64,000 nucleotides of DNA. It comes from Terrabacter tumescens (GTDB lineage: Bacteria; Actinomycetota; Actinomycetes; Actinomycetales; Dermatophilaceae). The stretch lies in assembly GCF_014646815.1 (NCBI RefSeq), contig NZ_BMNZ01000008.1, forward strand, positions 112,906 through 176,905. The letters are read 5' to 3'. Below the pieces are notes generated by a model, which ran no database searches, had not been told where the DNA came from, and worked only from the letters and a program-made list of their open reading frames with translations. The position numbers and the translations under genes were made by a program. Shown here in pieces: positions 17,443 through 26,806 of this stretch (within the stretch, counting starts at the first letter, position 1; each line of letters begins with the position of its first letter).

Positions 17443-18051
17443 TCAGGTGCGGGCGGGGCGGACGAAGCAGGAGCGGCAGCGTGCCTCATAGGTGAAGGTG
17501 CCATCGTCGGGGAGCGCCTCGGATCCGCCGAGGTGGTCGAGGAACGGCAGACCCGAGCGGAGCACCTGCGTGTGGGTTGCGCTGAAGTCGCGGCACTGGT
17601 CGCAGACGGCGCGCCGGTAGGTCACCGTGTCGGGTCCGAGCTCGAGCAGGGCTCGCACGGGCGCGAAGAGCTCACCGCGGTGGTCGAGGTCGATGCCGGC
17701 CACGACGACGCGGGTGCCGCGGCGCAGCAGCTGACTGACGACCGCGACATCGTCGAGGTCGAACATGTGCACCTCGTCGACGGCCACGACGTCGAGCTGC
17801 TCGTCGAGCGCCTCGTGCAGGGTGCTGACCTTCGTCGTTGCAAGCTCGCCGCCGCTGCGCGACGTGACGCCGGAGTCACGGACGTGCCGCTCCGACTGGT
17901 ACACGCGGTGGCGGACCCGCGTGAACTGCAGCGGCGAGAGCAGCGAGATGAGCGCGAGGCTCTTGCCCGACTTCATCGGTCCCAGGACGACGTCCAGGGA
18001 CACCTCGGACGCGGTGCGGACGGCCTGCCTGACGTCGTCGATCGTGGTCAC
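17443..18051 (-). CDS. tdk: Thymidine kinase (type II)-like
   Basis: This 202-residue protein has the type II thymidine kinase P-loop GPMKSGKS (residues 24-31, usually GPMFSGKS) and a VAVDEVHMFD Walker B (canonical DEAQFF). Two Cys pairs (CDQC and CRSC) form the lasso-region zinc site. It phosphorylates thymidine in the salvage pathway if active. The K for F in the P-loop and EVHMF for EAQFF are departures that make the substrate less certain. Confidence 0.82.
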   Translation of the reverse strand: MTTIDDVRQAVRTASEVSLDVVLGPMKSGKSLALISLLSPLQFTRVRHRVYQSERHVRDSGVTSRSGGELATTKVSTLHEALDEQLDVVAVDEVHMFDLDDVAVVSQLLRRGTRVVVAGIDLDHRGELFAPVRALLELGPDTVTYRRAVCDQCRDFSATHTQVLRSGLPFLDHLGGSEALPDDGTFTYEARCRSCFVRPART

Positions 18052-18118
18052 GGGCGAGAACGCTATCGGCCACCGGTGTCAGTCCCGAAAACCCCTCGCC
18101 GTGGACCGCGTGCCCGCC

Positions 18119-18124
18119 TAGCGT
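18119..18124 (+). promoter_or_regulatory. -10 box TAGCGT, leaderless promoter
   Basis: TAGCGT is followed after 7 bases by the ATG at 18132, the same geometry as at 2643. Confidence 0.5.
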
Positions 18125-18131
18125 GACCGCA

Positions 18132-19040
18132 ATGCCGATGCCGATGCACGAGGACGAGGTCCGCGCGACGCCCGACCTGGTCGAGCGACTCGTCTGCGAG
18201 CAGTGCCCCCAGTGGGCGGACCTGAGCGTGACCGCGCTGCCCGACGAGCTCGAGGGCACCGACAACGTGCTCTTCCGGTTGGGCGACGAGCTCGTGGTGC
18301 GCCTGCCGAAGATCGACTGGGCGCAGGAGCAGGCCGAGTCCGATGCGCGCTGGCTGCCCCGGCTCGCGCCGCACCTGCCTGCCGCCGTGCCGGTGCCCGT
18401 CCACGTCGGCCGGCCCTCGGGCGGCTATCCGTGGGTGTGGTCGGTGGTGCCCTGGGTCGCCGGGTCCACACCGCCGCGCCTCGGCGTCGACGACGTCCGG
18501 CTCGCCCGGGACCTCGCGGCGTTCGCCCTAACCCTGCGTGCGATCGACGCCACGGGCGGGCCCGCCAAGCCGCCTGGATCGCGCGGCACCCCGCTCGTGC
18601 ACTCCGACGCCGGCGCCCGAGCCGGCCTCGAGCGCCTGCGCGCCCACGACGACGGCATCGACCTCGCAGCCGCCGAGCGTGCCTGGGACCTCTGCGTCTC
18701 CGCGCCCGACTGGGGCGGCGACCCGGTGTGGGTCCACGGCGACCTCCAGCCCGGCAACCTCGTCGTCGACGACAATCGGCTCGTCGCGGTCATCGACTGG
18801 GGTGCCCTCGGCGTCGGCGACCCGGCGCCCGACGTCGCCGCCGCACTCTGGACGTTCACGGGCGAGGCCCGGGACGCCTACCGCGAGGCCGTGTGCCCCG
18901 ACGACGCCACGTGGCTCCGGGCCTGCGGGTGGGCGCTGGCGCCGTCGCTCACGGGCATCGACTACTACCGGCACACCTTCCCCCGGATGGCCGAGCACGG
19001 ACGCCGGATGGTGCGCGCCGTCGTCGCCGAGCTGACCTGA
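18132..19040 (+). CDS. Aminoglycoside phosphotransferase (APH)-family kinase
   Basis: This protein of about 302 residues has the APH kinase-like fold. The catalytic loop WVHGDLQPGNLVVDD and the metal-binding VIDWGALGVGD are intact. Proteins of this family phosphorylate small hydroxylated molecules or antibiotics, and this chromosomal copy has no resistance context. The ATG at 18132 is preferred for leaderless transcription; a GTG at 18123 lies within the promoter. Confidence 0.88.
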   Translation: MPMPMHEDEVRATPDLVERLVCEQCPQWADLSVTALPDELEGTDNVLFRLGDELVVRLPKIDWAQEQAESDARWLPRLAPHLPAAVPVPVHVGRPSGGYPWVWSVVPWVAGSTPPRLGVDDVRLARDLAAFALTLRAIDATGGPAKPPGSRGTPLVHSDAGARAGLERLRAHDDGIDLAAAERAWDLCVSAPDWGGDPVWVHGDLQPGNLVVDDNRLVAVIDWGALGVGDPAPDVAAALWTFTGEARDAYREAVCPDDATWLRACGWALAPSLTGIDYYRHTFPRMAEHGRRMVRAVVAELT

Positions 19041-19131
19041 CGGGCGACTCGACGCCTGTCTACTCGCCGGTCACCGGGATGGCGTGGAAGGCTGCAGGGT
19101 GCGACACCACCCCCGTCCTGAAGGAGCACGC

Positions 19132-22100
19132 ATGATCTCGCGCATCGCCATCGTGAACCGCGGCGAGGCCGCCATGCGGCTCATCCACGCGGTGCGGGAC
19201 CTCAACGCGGCGGCCGGTCGCGGCGGGCACCGCATCGAGACGATCGCCCTGCACACCGAGGGCGAGCGGCGGGCCATGTTCGTGCGCGAGGCCGACGAGG
19301 CATACGACCTCGGTCCGGCCTCGGCCCGTCCCTACCTCGACTACGCGGTCCTAGAGCGCGCCCTGCGCGAGACGAAGGCCGACGCGGCGTGGGTCGGCTG
19401 GGGCTTCGTGGCCGAGCACCCCGCATTCGCCGAGCTGTGCGACCGCATCGGCGTCACCTTCATCGGCCCGAGCGCCGACGCGATGGTCAAGCTGGGCGAC
19501 AAGATCGGCAGCAAGCTCATCGCCGAGGAGGTCGGCGTGCCCGTCGCGCCGTGGAGCCGCGGCGGTGTCGACACGCTCGAGGACGCCAAGGCCGCGGCGG
19601 CGCGCATCGGCTACCCGCTCATGCTCAAGGCGACCGCCGGTGGTGGCGGCCGTGGCATCCGCCGCGTCGACTCCGACGCCGACCTCACGGACGCCTACGA
19701 GCGCACCCGCGACGAGGCCGAGCGCGCCTTCGGCTCCGGCGTCGTCTTCCTCGAGAAGCTCGTCACCGGCGCCCGCCACATCGAGGTCCAGGTCATCGCC
19801 GACGGACAGGGCTCGGCCTGGGCGGTCGGCGTGCGCGACTGCTCCGTGCAGCGCCGCAACCAGAAGGTCATCGAGGAGTCCGCCTCGCCCGTGCTCACCC
19901 GCGAGCAGGAGGACGAGGTGCGTACGAGCGCCGAGCGCCTCGCGATCGCCGTGGGCTACGCCGGTGCCGGCACCGTCGAGTTCCTCTACCACCCGGGCGA
20001 GCGGTTCTTCGCGTTCCTCGAGGTCAACACCCGCCTGCAGGTCGAGCACCCGATCACCGAGGTCGTGACCGACACCGACCTCGTCAAGCTCCAGATCTTC
20101 GTCGCCAACGGCGGCCGCCTCGACGAGCTGCCCGACGGCCGTCCCACGCAGCGCGGCCACGCCGTCGAGGCCCGCCTCAACGCCGAGGACCCCGACCGCG
20201 ACTTCGCGCCGAGCCCCGGCCGCATCAGCCTGCTCCAGTTCCCCGCCGGACCCGGCATCCGCGTCGACACCGGTGTGGGAGAAGGCGACTCGATCCCCGC
20301 CGACTTCGACTCGATGATCGCCAAGATCATCGCCCACGGCCGCGACCGTGACGAGGCGCTCGCCCGCCTGCGCCGCGCCATGGCCGAGACGACCGTCGTC
20401 ATCGACGGCGGCTCGACCAACAAGAGCTTCATCCTCGACCTGCTCGACCAGCCCGAGATCATCGACGGCTCGGCCGACACCGGCTGGATCGACCGCGTCC
20501 GCGCCGAGGGCCGTCTCGTCTCGCACCGCCACTCCGGCATCGCCCTCGTGGCCGCCGGCATCGAGGCCTACGAGGACGCCGAGGCCATCGAGCGCGCCCG
20601 ACTGCTCGAGTCGGCGCGCGGTGGCCGTCCCCAGGTGCAGCACGCCGTCGGCCGCGCCATCGACCTCAAGCTGCGCGGCACGGCATACAAGGTCATGGTG
20701 CTGCGCACCGCGTCGCACCGCTACCGCGTCAGCATCACCAACGGAGGCGACGAGCACGTCGTCGACGCGACGCTCGACCGGATCGACGAGTATGCCGGCC
20801 GCATCGTCGTCGAGGGACGCGCGCACCGCCTCGTCACGGCCACCCACGGTCCCGTGCACCTCGTCGAGGTCGACGGCGTGACCCACCGCGTCTCCCGCGA
20901 CGAGGGCGGCGTCGTGCGCTCGCCCGCGCCTGCGCTCGTCGTCGCGACCCCGGCCGCCGTGGGCGACGAGGTCGCCGCCGGCGCACCCGTGCTCGTGCTC
21001 GAGTCGATGAAGATGGAGACGGTGCTGCCGGCCCCCTTCGCGGCCCGCGTGCGCGAGCTGCTCGTGTCGGTCGGCAGCCAGGTCGAGACCGGCGCACCGC
21101 TCGTGCGGCTCGAGCCGACCGGTGACGAGGAGGAGGTCGCCGAGGCGGCGGCCGCCGAGGGCGTCGACCTCGACCTGCCCGACTCGAGCGCCGGCACCGC
21201 GAGCGTGCGCGAGCGCGTCGACCGCGGCATCGAGGACCTCTCGGCGAGCGTCCTCGGCTTCGACGGCGACCCGAGCGGTGACCGCCGGATGCTCGAGGGC
21301 TACCTCACGGCGCGCGACGAGCTCGCCGCCGGCGGCACGATCCCGCTCGACGAGGAGATCGCGGTCCTCGAGCTGTTCACCGACTTCGCCGAGCTGAGCC
21401 GCAACCGCCCGGCTGCCGAGGAGCGCCACACCGAGCTGCTCGTGCACAGCCCGCGGGAGCACTTCCACTCCTACCTCCAGAGCCTTGACGTCGACCGTGC
21501 CGGGCTGTCGGCCGACTTCCGCGACAAGCTCGCCCGCGTGCTGCGGCACTACGGCGTCACCGACTTCGAGCGCACGCCGGACCTCGAGGAGGCGGTGTTC
21601 CGGATCTTCCTCGCCCAGCAGCGCTCCGCGCCCGAGGTGCAGCTCGCGACCTCGATCCTCCAGCGCTGGCTCGCCGAGCCGATCCCGCAGCCGCCGCTCG
21701 ACGCGGCAGCCCGTGAGGCGCTCGACCGCCTCGTCGTCGCGACCCAGCTGCGCTTCCCCGTCATCGGCGACCTCGCCCGCAGCGTGCGTTTCCGCTGGTT
21801 CGACCAGCCGCTCGTCGACGAGGAGCGCGAGAGCGTCCTCGCCGGCGTCCGCGACAAGCTGGCCTCCCTGGCCACCGAGCCCGACGCCCCCGACCACACG
21901 GCCCGCATCGACGAGCTCGCGGCCATCCCCGAGCAGATCGTCAGCTTCCTCACCGAGCGCCTGCACGAGGAGGCGCCCGAGCGGCTGCCCGAGCACGAGC
22001 CGATGCTCGAGGTGCTCATCAAGCGCCACTACCGCGAGCACGAGCTGCACGGCCTGCGCACCTTCTCCGAGGGTGGCCGGCCCTTCGCCGTCGCCGACTA

Positions 22101-24669
22101 CACGCTCGACGACCGCCCGACCCACCTGACGTCGACGATCGGCGGCGTCGACGAGCTCGTCCCGGGCAGCCCGCTCGACGCGGCCGTGTCCAACGACGTG
22201 TGGTCGCGCGCGACCGGCCTGCACTCCGTCGTCGACCTCTACCTGCGCTGGCCGCAGGAGCCGGACTCCCCCGACGCCGCGAGCGAGCAGCTCGCCGCCC
22301 TGCTGCAGCAGCTGCCCTTCGCCCAGGACGTCCGCCGCGTCGCCGTCGCCGTGAGCGCCGGACAGGGCCGTCCCGTCGGCTACTTCACCTTCCGCCCGGT
22401 CGAAGGCACGCTCGTCGAGGACCGCCTCGTGCGGGGCGTGCACCCGATGGTGGGGCGCCGGCTCAACCTGTGGCGCCTCACGTCGTTCGACGTCACCCGC
22501 CTCGAGGCCCCCGAGGACGTCCTGCTCTACGAGTGCGTCGCCAAGGACAACCCCGACGACCACCGCCTCGTCGCCCTCGCGCAGGTGCGCCAGATCGTCG
22601 TCGTGCGCGACGAGTCCGGCCAGGTCTCGGGCCTGCCGCACGTCGAGCGGGCCATCGCCAACTGCCTCGAGGCGATCCGCCGCGTGCGAGCGAGTCGTGG
22701 TGCCAAGGGATCCCGTCTCGACATGAACCACGTCTGGGTGCAGATCTGGCCCACCATCGAGGCCGACCCGGGCCAGCTGACGGCGCTGCAGGGCAAGATC
22801 GCCCCCGTCACCGCCGGTGCCGGCATCGAGGAGGTGCTCGTCCAGGCCAACGTCACGGTGTCGCCGGGCGAGGCACCGGTGCCGATCGCGGGCCGCTTCT
22901 TCTACCAGCCGGGCTCGGGTGTCACGGGCACCCTGGGCGCCCCGCCCACCGAGCCGCTCAAGCCGCTCGACGACTACGCCTCGAAGGTCGTCCGGGCCCG
23001 CCGCCGCGGCCTGGTCTACCCCTACGAGCTGCAGTCGATGATCGCCGGCGAGGGCGGCACCGTCGTCGAGCACGACCTCGACGACACCGGCTCGCTCGTG
23101 CCCGTCGAACGCCCGGTCGGGCTCAACAAGGCCGGCATCATCGTCGCCGTCGTCAGCACGCCGACGGCGCGCCACCCCGAGGGCGTCACCCGGGTCGTGC
23201 TCTCGGGCGACCCGCTGCGCTCGCTCGGCTCGGTGGCCGAGGCCGAGTGCGCCCGCGTCATCGCGGCGATCGACCTCGCCGAGCAGATGCGGGTGCCGCT
23301 GGAGTGGTACTCCCTGTCGGCCGGCGCGCGCATCTCCATGGACTCCGGCACGGAGAACATGGACTGGGTGGCCCGCGCGCTCAAGCGGATCATCGAGTTC
23401 ACCCAGGCGGGCGGCGAGATCAACATCGTCGTGGCGGGCATCAACGTCGGCGCCCAGCCCTACTGGAACGCCGAGGCGACGATGCTCATGCACACCAAGG
23501 GCATCCTCGTCATGACGCCCGACAGCGCCATGGTGCTCACCGGCAAGCAGTCGCTCGACTTCTCCGGTGGCGTCTCGGCCGAGGACAACTTCGGCATCGG
23601 CGGCTACGACCGTGTCATGGGCCCCAACGGCCAGGCGCAGTACTGGGCCAAGGACCTCGCGGGCGCCCGGGCGATCCTCATGGCGCACTACGACCACGCC
23701 TACGTCAGCCCGGGTGAGTCGGGACCGCGTCGGGTCGCGACGAGCGACCCGTCGCACCGCGACGTGACGCTCTACCCGCACGACGCGCCGGGCTCGGACT
23801 TCAGGACGGTCGGCGAGATCTTCAGCTCGCTGACCAACCCGGACCGCAAGAAGCCCTTCGACATCCGCACCCTGATGCGCGCGGTCAGCGACCAGGACCA
23901 CGAGCCACTCGAGCGCTGGGCCGGCATGGCCGACGCCGAGACGGCCGTCGTGCAGGACGCCCACGTCGGCGGCATCCCGGTCACGCTCATCGGCATCGAG
24001 AGCAAGTCCGTTGCGCGCCGGGGCTTCCCGCCCACCGACGGCCCCGACACCTACACGGCCGGCACGCTCTTCCCCCGGTCGAGCAAGAAGGTGGCGCGCG
24101 CCATCAACGCGGCGAGCGGCAACCGGCCCGTCGTCGTCCTCGCCAACCTGTCCGGCTTCGACGGCTCACCCGAGTCGATGCGCAGCCTGCAGCTCGAGTA
24201 CGGCGCCGAGATCGGCCGAGCCATCGTCAACTTCGACGGCCCGATCGTCTTCACCGTCGTCTCCCGCTACCACGGTGGCGCGTTCGTCGTCTTCTCCAAG
24301 ACGCTCAACCCGCGCATGACGGTGCTCGCGATCGAGGGCTCCTTCGCGTCGGTGCTCGGTGGGGCCCCGGCGGCGGCCGTGGTCTTCTCGCGCGACGTCG
24401 ACGCCCGCACGGCGTCCGACCCGCGCGTCGCCGAGCTCGAGGGTGCGCTCGCGCAGGCCTCTGGCGTCGAGCGGGCCCGGCTCGCAACGGAGCTCGCCGA
24501 GCTGCGCACCTCGGTGCGCGCCGAGAAGCTCGGTCAGGTGGCCTCGGAGTTCGACACGGTGCACAGCATCCACCGGGCCGTGTCGGTCGGCTCGGTCGAC
24601 GCCGTCATCGAGGCGCACGACCTGCGCCCGCGCATCATCGCCGCCGTCGAGGCCGGCCTGCAGGACTGA
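19132..24669 (+). CDS. Single-chain acyl-CoA carboxylase (BC-BCCP-central-CT)
   Basis: This 1845-residue enzyme carboxylates an acyl-CoA with bicarbonate and ATP. The biotin carboxylase lies at about 1-450 (ATP-grasp KATAGGGGRGIRR near 166; EVNTRLQVEHPITE near 297). A biotinyl domain follows at about 590-665 with the biotin lysine K627 in ESMKMET. A central region at about 680-1270 resembles the non-catalytic linker of eukaryotic ACC (LNLWRLTSFDVTRLEAPED; MNHVWVQIWPTIEADPG). A fused carboxyltransferase runs from about 1275 to the end (NFGIGGYDRVMGPNGQAQYW). AAGGAG lies 5 bases before the ATG. Most actinobacterial ACCs are split alpha/beta subunits, so this fused form is probably an additional or long-chain-type enzyme. 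Substrate specificity is unknown. Confidence 0.92.
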   Translation: MISRIAIVNRGEAAMRLIHAVRDLNAAAGRGGHRIETIALHTEGERRAMFVREADEAYDLGPASARPYLDYAVLERALRETKADAAWVGWGFVAEHPAFAELCDRIGVTFIGPSADAMVKLGDKIGSKLIAEEVGVPVAPWSRGGVDTLEDAKAAAARIGYPLMLKATAGGGGRGIRRVDSDADLTDAYERTRDEAERAFGSGVVFLEKLVTGARHIEVQVIADGQGSAWAVGVRDCSVQRRNQKVIEESASPVLTREQEDEVRTSAERLAIAVGYAGAGTVEFLYHPGERFFAFLEVNTRLQVEHPITEVVTDTDLVKLQIFVANGGRLDELPDGRPTQRGHAVEARLNAEDPDRDFAPSPGRISLLQFPAGPGIRVDTGVGEGDSIPADFDSMIAKIIAHGRDRDEALARLRRAMAETTVVIDGGSTNKSFILDLLDQPEIIDGSADTGWIDRVRAEGRLVSHRHSGIALVAAGIEAYEDAEAIERARLLESARGGRPQVQHAVGRAIDLKLRGTAYKVMVLRTASHRYRVSITNGGDEHVVDATLDRIDEYAGRIVVEGRAHRLVTATHGPVHLVEVDGVTHRVSRDEGGVVRSPAPALVVATPAAVGDEVAAGAPVLVLESMKMETVLPAPFAARVRELLVSVGSQVETGAPLVRLEPTGDEEEVAEAAAAEGVDLDLPDSSAGTASVRERVDRGIEDLSASVLGFDGDPSGDRRMLEGYLTARDELAAGGTIPLDEEIAVLELFTDFAELSRNRPAAEERHTELLVHSPREHFHSYLQSLDVDRAGLSADFRDKLARVLRHYGVTDFERTPDLEEAVFRIFLAQQRSAPEVQLATSILQRWLAEPIPQPPLDAAAREALDRLVVATQLRFPVIGDLARSVRFRWFDQPLVDEERESVLAGVRDKLASLATEPDAPDHTARIDELAAIPEQIVSFLTERLHEEAPERLPEHEPMLEVLIKRHYREHELHGLRTFSEGGRPFAVADYTLDDRPTHLTSTIGGVDELVPGSPLDAAVSNDVWSRATGLHSVVDLYLRWPQEPDSPDAASEQLAALLQQLPFAQDVRRVAVAVSAGQGRPVGYFTFRPVEGTLVEDRLVRGVHPMVGRRLNLWRLTSFDVTRLEAPEDVLLYECVAKDNPDDHRLVALAQVRQIVVVRDESGQVSGLPHVERAIANCLEAIRRVRASRGAKGSRLDMNHVWVQIWPTIEADPGQLTALQGKIAPVTAGAGIEEVLVQANVTVSPGEAPVPIAGRFFYQPGSGVTGTLGAPPTEPLKPLDDYASKVVRARRRGLVYPYELQSMIAGEGGTVVEHDLDDTGSLVPVERPVGLNKAGIIVAVVSTPTARHPEGVTRVVLSGDPLRSLGSVAEAECARVIAAIDLAEQMRVPLEWYSLSAGARISMDSGTENMDWVARALKRIIEFTQAGGEINIVVAGINVGAQPYWNAEATMLMHTKGILVMTPDSAMVLTGKQSLDFSGGVSAEDNFGIGGYDRVMGPNGQAQYWAKDLAGARAILMAHYDHAYVSPGESGPRRVATSDPSHRDVTLYPHDAPGSDFRTVGEIFSSLTNPDRKKPFDIRTLMRAVSDQDHEPLERWAGMADAETAVVQDAHVGGIPVTLIGIESKSVARRGFPPTDGPDTYTAGTLFPRSSKKVARAINAASGNRPVVVLANLSGFDGSPESMRSLQLEYGAEIGRAIVNFDGPIVFTVVSRYHGGAFVVFSKTLNPRMTVLAIEGSFASVLGGAPAAAVVFSRDVDARTASDPRVAELEGALAQASGVERARLATELAELRTSVRAEKLGQVASEFDTVHSIHRAVSVGSVDAVIEAHDLRPRIIAAVEAGLQD

Positions 24670-24688
24670 CCACCCCGCTGACGCGGAA

Positions 24689-24730
24689 GAGGGCGTATGC
24701 CGTGAGCCGAGGCTCGCGGCATACGCCCTC
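24689..24730. terminator. 20-bp hairpin built on inverted GTATGCC/GGCATAC words
   Basis: Arms 24689-24708 and 24711-24730 pair over 20 bp with one wobble or mismatch and a 2-base loop. Each arm contains one copy of the window-wide word. It lies between the convergent carboxylase gene and the 24751 gene, so it likely terminates both. It lacks a strong U-tract, as is common in high-GC Actinobacteria. Confidence 0.8.
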
Positions 24731-24750
24731 TCTCGTCGGGGCGCGTCAGG

Positions 24751-25548
24751 TCAGGGGCGACCGGTCGGGTGCGTCGACGGCGTCACGGGAGGCGTCGCGG
24801 TGGGGGTCGGCAGGACCGTCGGCTTGCCCGCGGGCTGGGTCGTGGGGCGCCCTGTCGGAACGGTGGTGGGCTTGCCGGTCGGGACCGTCGCCGGCTTGCC
24901 GGTGGGCACGGTGGCGGGCTTGCCCTTGGTGCTCGGCTTGCCGGTGGCGTGCTCGCCGGACGCGCCGGGAGCCGTCACGGTGGCGCACCAGGACGCGATC
25001 TTGTCCGCGCCACCCGCCGCCTTGGCGAGGTTGGTGAACGCGACGGAGTCCATCGCCTTGCCGCTGCCGCCGTTGGCGGCCACGGCCTTCCATGCGGTGC
25101 ACAGCCCGTGGGCTGCGGCGCCGGTCGCGTCGGGCCCGACGGCGGTGCCCTGCGGCGTCGGGGTGCCTGTGCGGGCGCCGGCCGTGTCGGACGTGCGGGA
25201 GGCGCCGGACGACGCGGGCGTCGCGGAGGTCGCGGACGCGCTGGCGTGGCTGTTCGGCGTGTGCGCGACGTTCGAGGACACGTAGACGACAGTGGCGGCG
25301 CCACCGAGTCCGACTGCGATCCCGGCGATCGTGGCGCCGAGCTTGGCGCCGGCGAGGGTTGCGAGCATGGATGGTCTCCGTCGTGATGGGGATGGGGCGG
25401 GGGTGACCTGGGCCGCCCGCAGGGCCGACAGCGTCGACGCATAGCCGTCCAGCTCGCGTGCGGAGGGCGGCGCGGTCAGCGCCGCCAGCACGGGAGCGAG
25501 GGCGGGGTCGTCGACGGAGGAGGAGGCGTCGGGCCGTGGATCGGTCAT
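24751..25548 (-). CDS. Single-pass membrane protein, probable anti-sigma partner
   Basis: This 265-residue protein has a cytosolic N-terminus (about 60 residues), one membrane helix at about 70-92 and a Ser/Thr/Ala-rich outer region. A short two-Cys domain (GLCTAWKAV...SWCATV) follows. The tail is Pro/Thr-rich with repeats of GKPATVPT, GKPTTVPT and GRPTTQPA. Its start overlaps the stop of the ECF sigma gene by 4 bases, so the pair is coupled. The position and topology suggest an anti-sigma or signalling partner. A canonical zinc anti-sigma motif (HxxxCxxC) is not seen, so this is inference. Confidence 0.78.
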   Translation of the reverse strand: MTDPRPDASSSVDDPALAPVLAALTAPPSARELDGYASTLSALRAAQVTPAPSPSRRRPSMLATLAGAKLGATIAGIAVGLGGAATVVYVSSNVAHTPNSHASASATSATPASSGASRTSDTAGARTGTPTPQGTAVGPDATGAAAHGLCTAWKAVAANGGSGKAMDSVAFTNLAKAAGGADKIASWCATVTAPGASGEHATGKPSTKGKPATVPTGKPATVPTGKPTTVPTGRPTTQPAGKPTVLPTPTATPPVTPSTHPTGRP

Positions 25549-26120
25549 GTCACCCCCCGAAGCGTCCCCGGGCCCTCTGGCGTTACACCTTTCGGGTCGA
25601 CCATCTTCTTCAGCGCCTGCAGACCCCGGTGAGCGGCCACCCGGACGCCTCCGGGGCTGCGGCCCACGAGCTCCGCCACCTCGCTCACCGACAGCTCCGC
25701 GACGACCCGGAGCAGGACCACCTCGGCCTGCAGCGGCGGCAGGCGCCGCACGAGGGTGATCGCCTCCTCGGTGGAGAGGGCGTCGACGACCTCGTCGTCA
25801 CAGTCGGCGACCACCGGCTCGACCCACGACGACCGCCAGGACAGCCGGGAGGAGCGGGTGCGCTTGCGCCCGGCGTCCACGGCCCGACGGCGTGCGGTCG
25901 TGAACACCCAGGCACGCCAAGCCATCTCGTCACCCCGGAAGGTGGCCAATCCCCTGACGACGGTGAGCCACGTCTCCGCGGCCACCTCGTCAGCGGCGTC
26001 TCCCCCGAGACTCAGGTAGCGCAGGAGCGGAGGGTTGAGGTCGCGCCACAACCGGGCGAACGCAGCCTCGTCACCGCTCTGTGCGCCGGCGAGGACGGAC
26101 TCGAACTCCGCGCCGATCAC
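25545..26120 (-). CDS. ECF sigma factor (sigma-70 region 2/4)
   Basis: This protein of about 191 residues has region 2 at about 15-85 (DEVAAETWLTVVRGLATFRG and AWRAWVFTTARRRAVDAGR) and region 4 at about 125-175 (LPPLQAEVVLLRVVAELSVSEVAELVGRSPGGV, helix-turn-helix). It directs RNA polymerase to a specific regulon. I chose the GTG at 26120; a TTG at 26138 would add six residues. Both lack a clear ribosome site. The gene is translationally coupled to the membrane protein that follows. Confidence 0.88.
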   Translation of the reverse strand: MIGAEFESVLAGAQSGDEAAFARLWRDLNPPLLRYLSLGGDAADEVAAETWLTVVRGLATFRGDEMAWRAWVFTTARRRAVDAGRKRTRSSRLSWRSSWVEPVVADCDDEVVDALSTEEAITLVRRLPPLQAEVVLLRVVAELSVSEVAELVGRSPGGVRVAAHRGLQALKKMVDPKGVTPEGPGTLRGVT

Positions 26121-26180
26121 CGGGTCAGTGTGGACCAACGACGCCGGCCGTGCGACCCGGAGCTGCCGGGCATCCCCCGT

Positions 26181-26186
26181 TATAGT
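26181..26186 (+). promoter_or_regulatory. -10 box TATAGT upstream of 26278 gene
   Basis: TATAGT is a near-consensus -10 in an otherwise very GC-rich gap. It would give an mRNA leader of about 85 bases, with the AGGGGA ribosome site just before the ATG at 26278. Confidence 0.55.
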
Positions 26187-26277
26187 CTCCGGACCGCGGG
26201 CCTAGCCGGGCCCCGCCAGGGCCGGCTCCGACCGACCACGACACCGAGCACGACACCGACACACCACAGGGGAACCG

Positions 26278-26802
26278 ATGCAGGATGCACACGAGCTGAT
26301 GGCCCGCGTCCGTGACGGGGCGGAGGGCACTCCCTACACCGTCGTCGAGCAGCCGTACGGCTTCGACGTCACGGTCGACCTCGCCGACGCGCGATGGCTG
26401 ACCCTCACGGCGGCGCACGGGCTGACCAAGGTCTTCACGCACGAGGTCCACGTCAAGAAGCCCGGCCGCTACGGCATCACCGACGTCGAGCACACCGTGA
26501 GATACGGCGCCGGCGGCGCATCGCTCACGGCCGCCCGTTCGATCAAGCGGGGACGGGTCTACAGCTACCAGCGCCGGGTCGAGGTCGGGGTGGACGCCGA
26601 CACCGGCCACGTGGGCAAGGTCGTCGACTACACGTTCCGGGCCGGCGAGGGCAGGCAGCTCATCCGGCGCGCGGCGACGGACCTCGGCTGGCGCGAGCAG
26701 ATGAACGGCGAGCAGCTCGGCGCGCTGTGGTTCGCCGGCATCACCGTCGTGCTCATGGTCATCGCGTTCGGGGCCGTCGGCATCCACGCCCTGCTGACCT
26801 GA
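26278..26802 (+). CDS. Unknown protein with C-terminal membrane anchor
   Basis: This 174-residue protein is not recognised. It is soluble-looking and strand-rich for 140 residues (pairs of VTVDLADARWLTL and VHVKKPGRYGIT type), then has a single C-terminal hydrophobic helix (LWFAGITVVLMVIAFGAVGI). A ribosome site AGGGGA precedes the ATG. It has its own promoter, is divergent from the sigma gene and could belong to that regulon. It ends 4 bases before the convergent DUF6510 gene. Confidence 0.72.
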   Translation: MQDAHELMARVRDGAEGTPYTVVEQPYGFDVTVDLADARWLTLTAAHGLTKVFTHEVHVKKPGRYGITDVEHTVRYGAGGASLTAARSIKRGRVYSYQRRVEVGVDADTGHVGKVVDYTFRAGEGRQLIRRAATDLGWREQMNGEQLGALWFAGITVVLMVIAFGAVGIHALLT

Positions 26803-26806
26803 CGCG

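Noticed and set aside
19351..23964. 1537-codon open frame on the minus strand
   Set aside because: It is antisense to the carboxylase, Arg/His/Asp/Gly-biased with no domain, and is explained by GC-rich codon periodicity.
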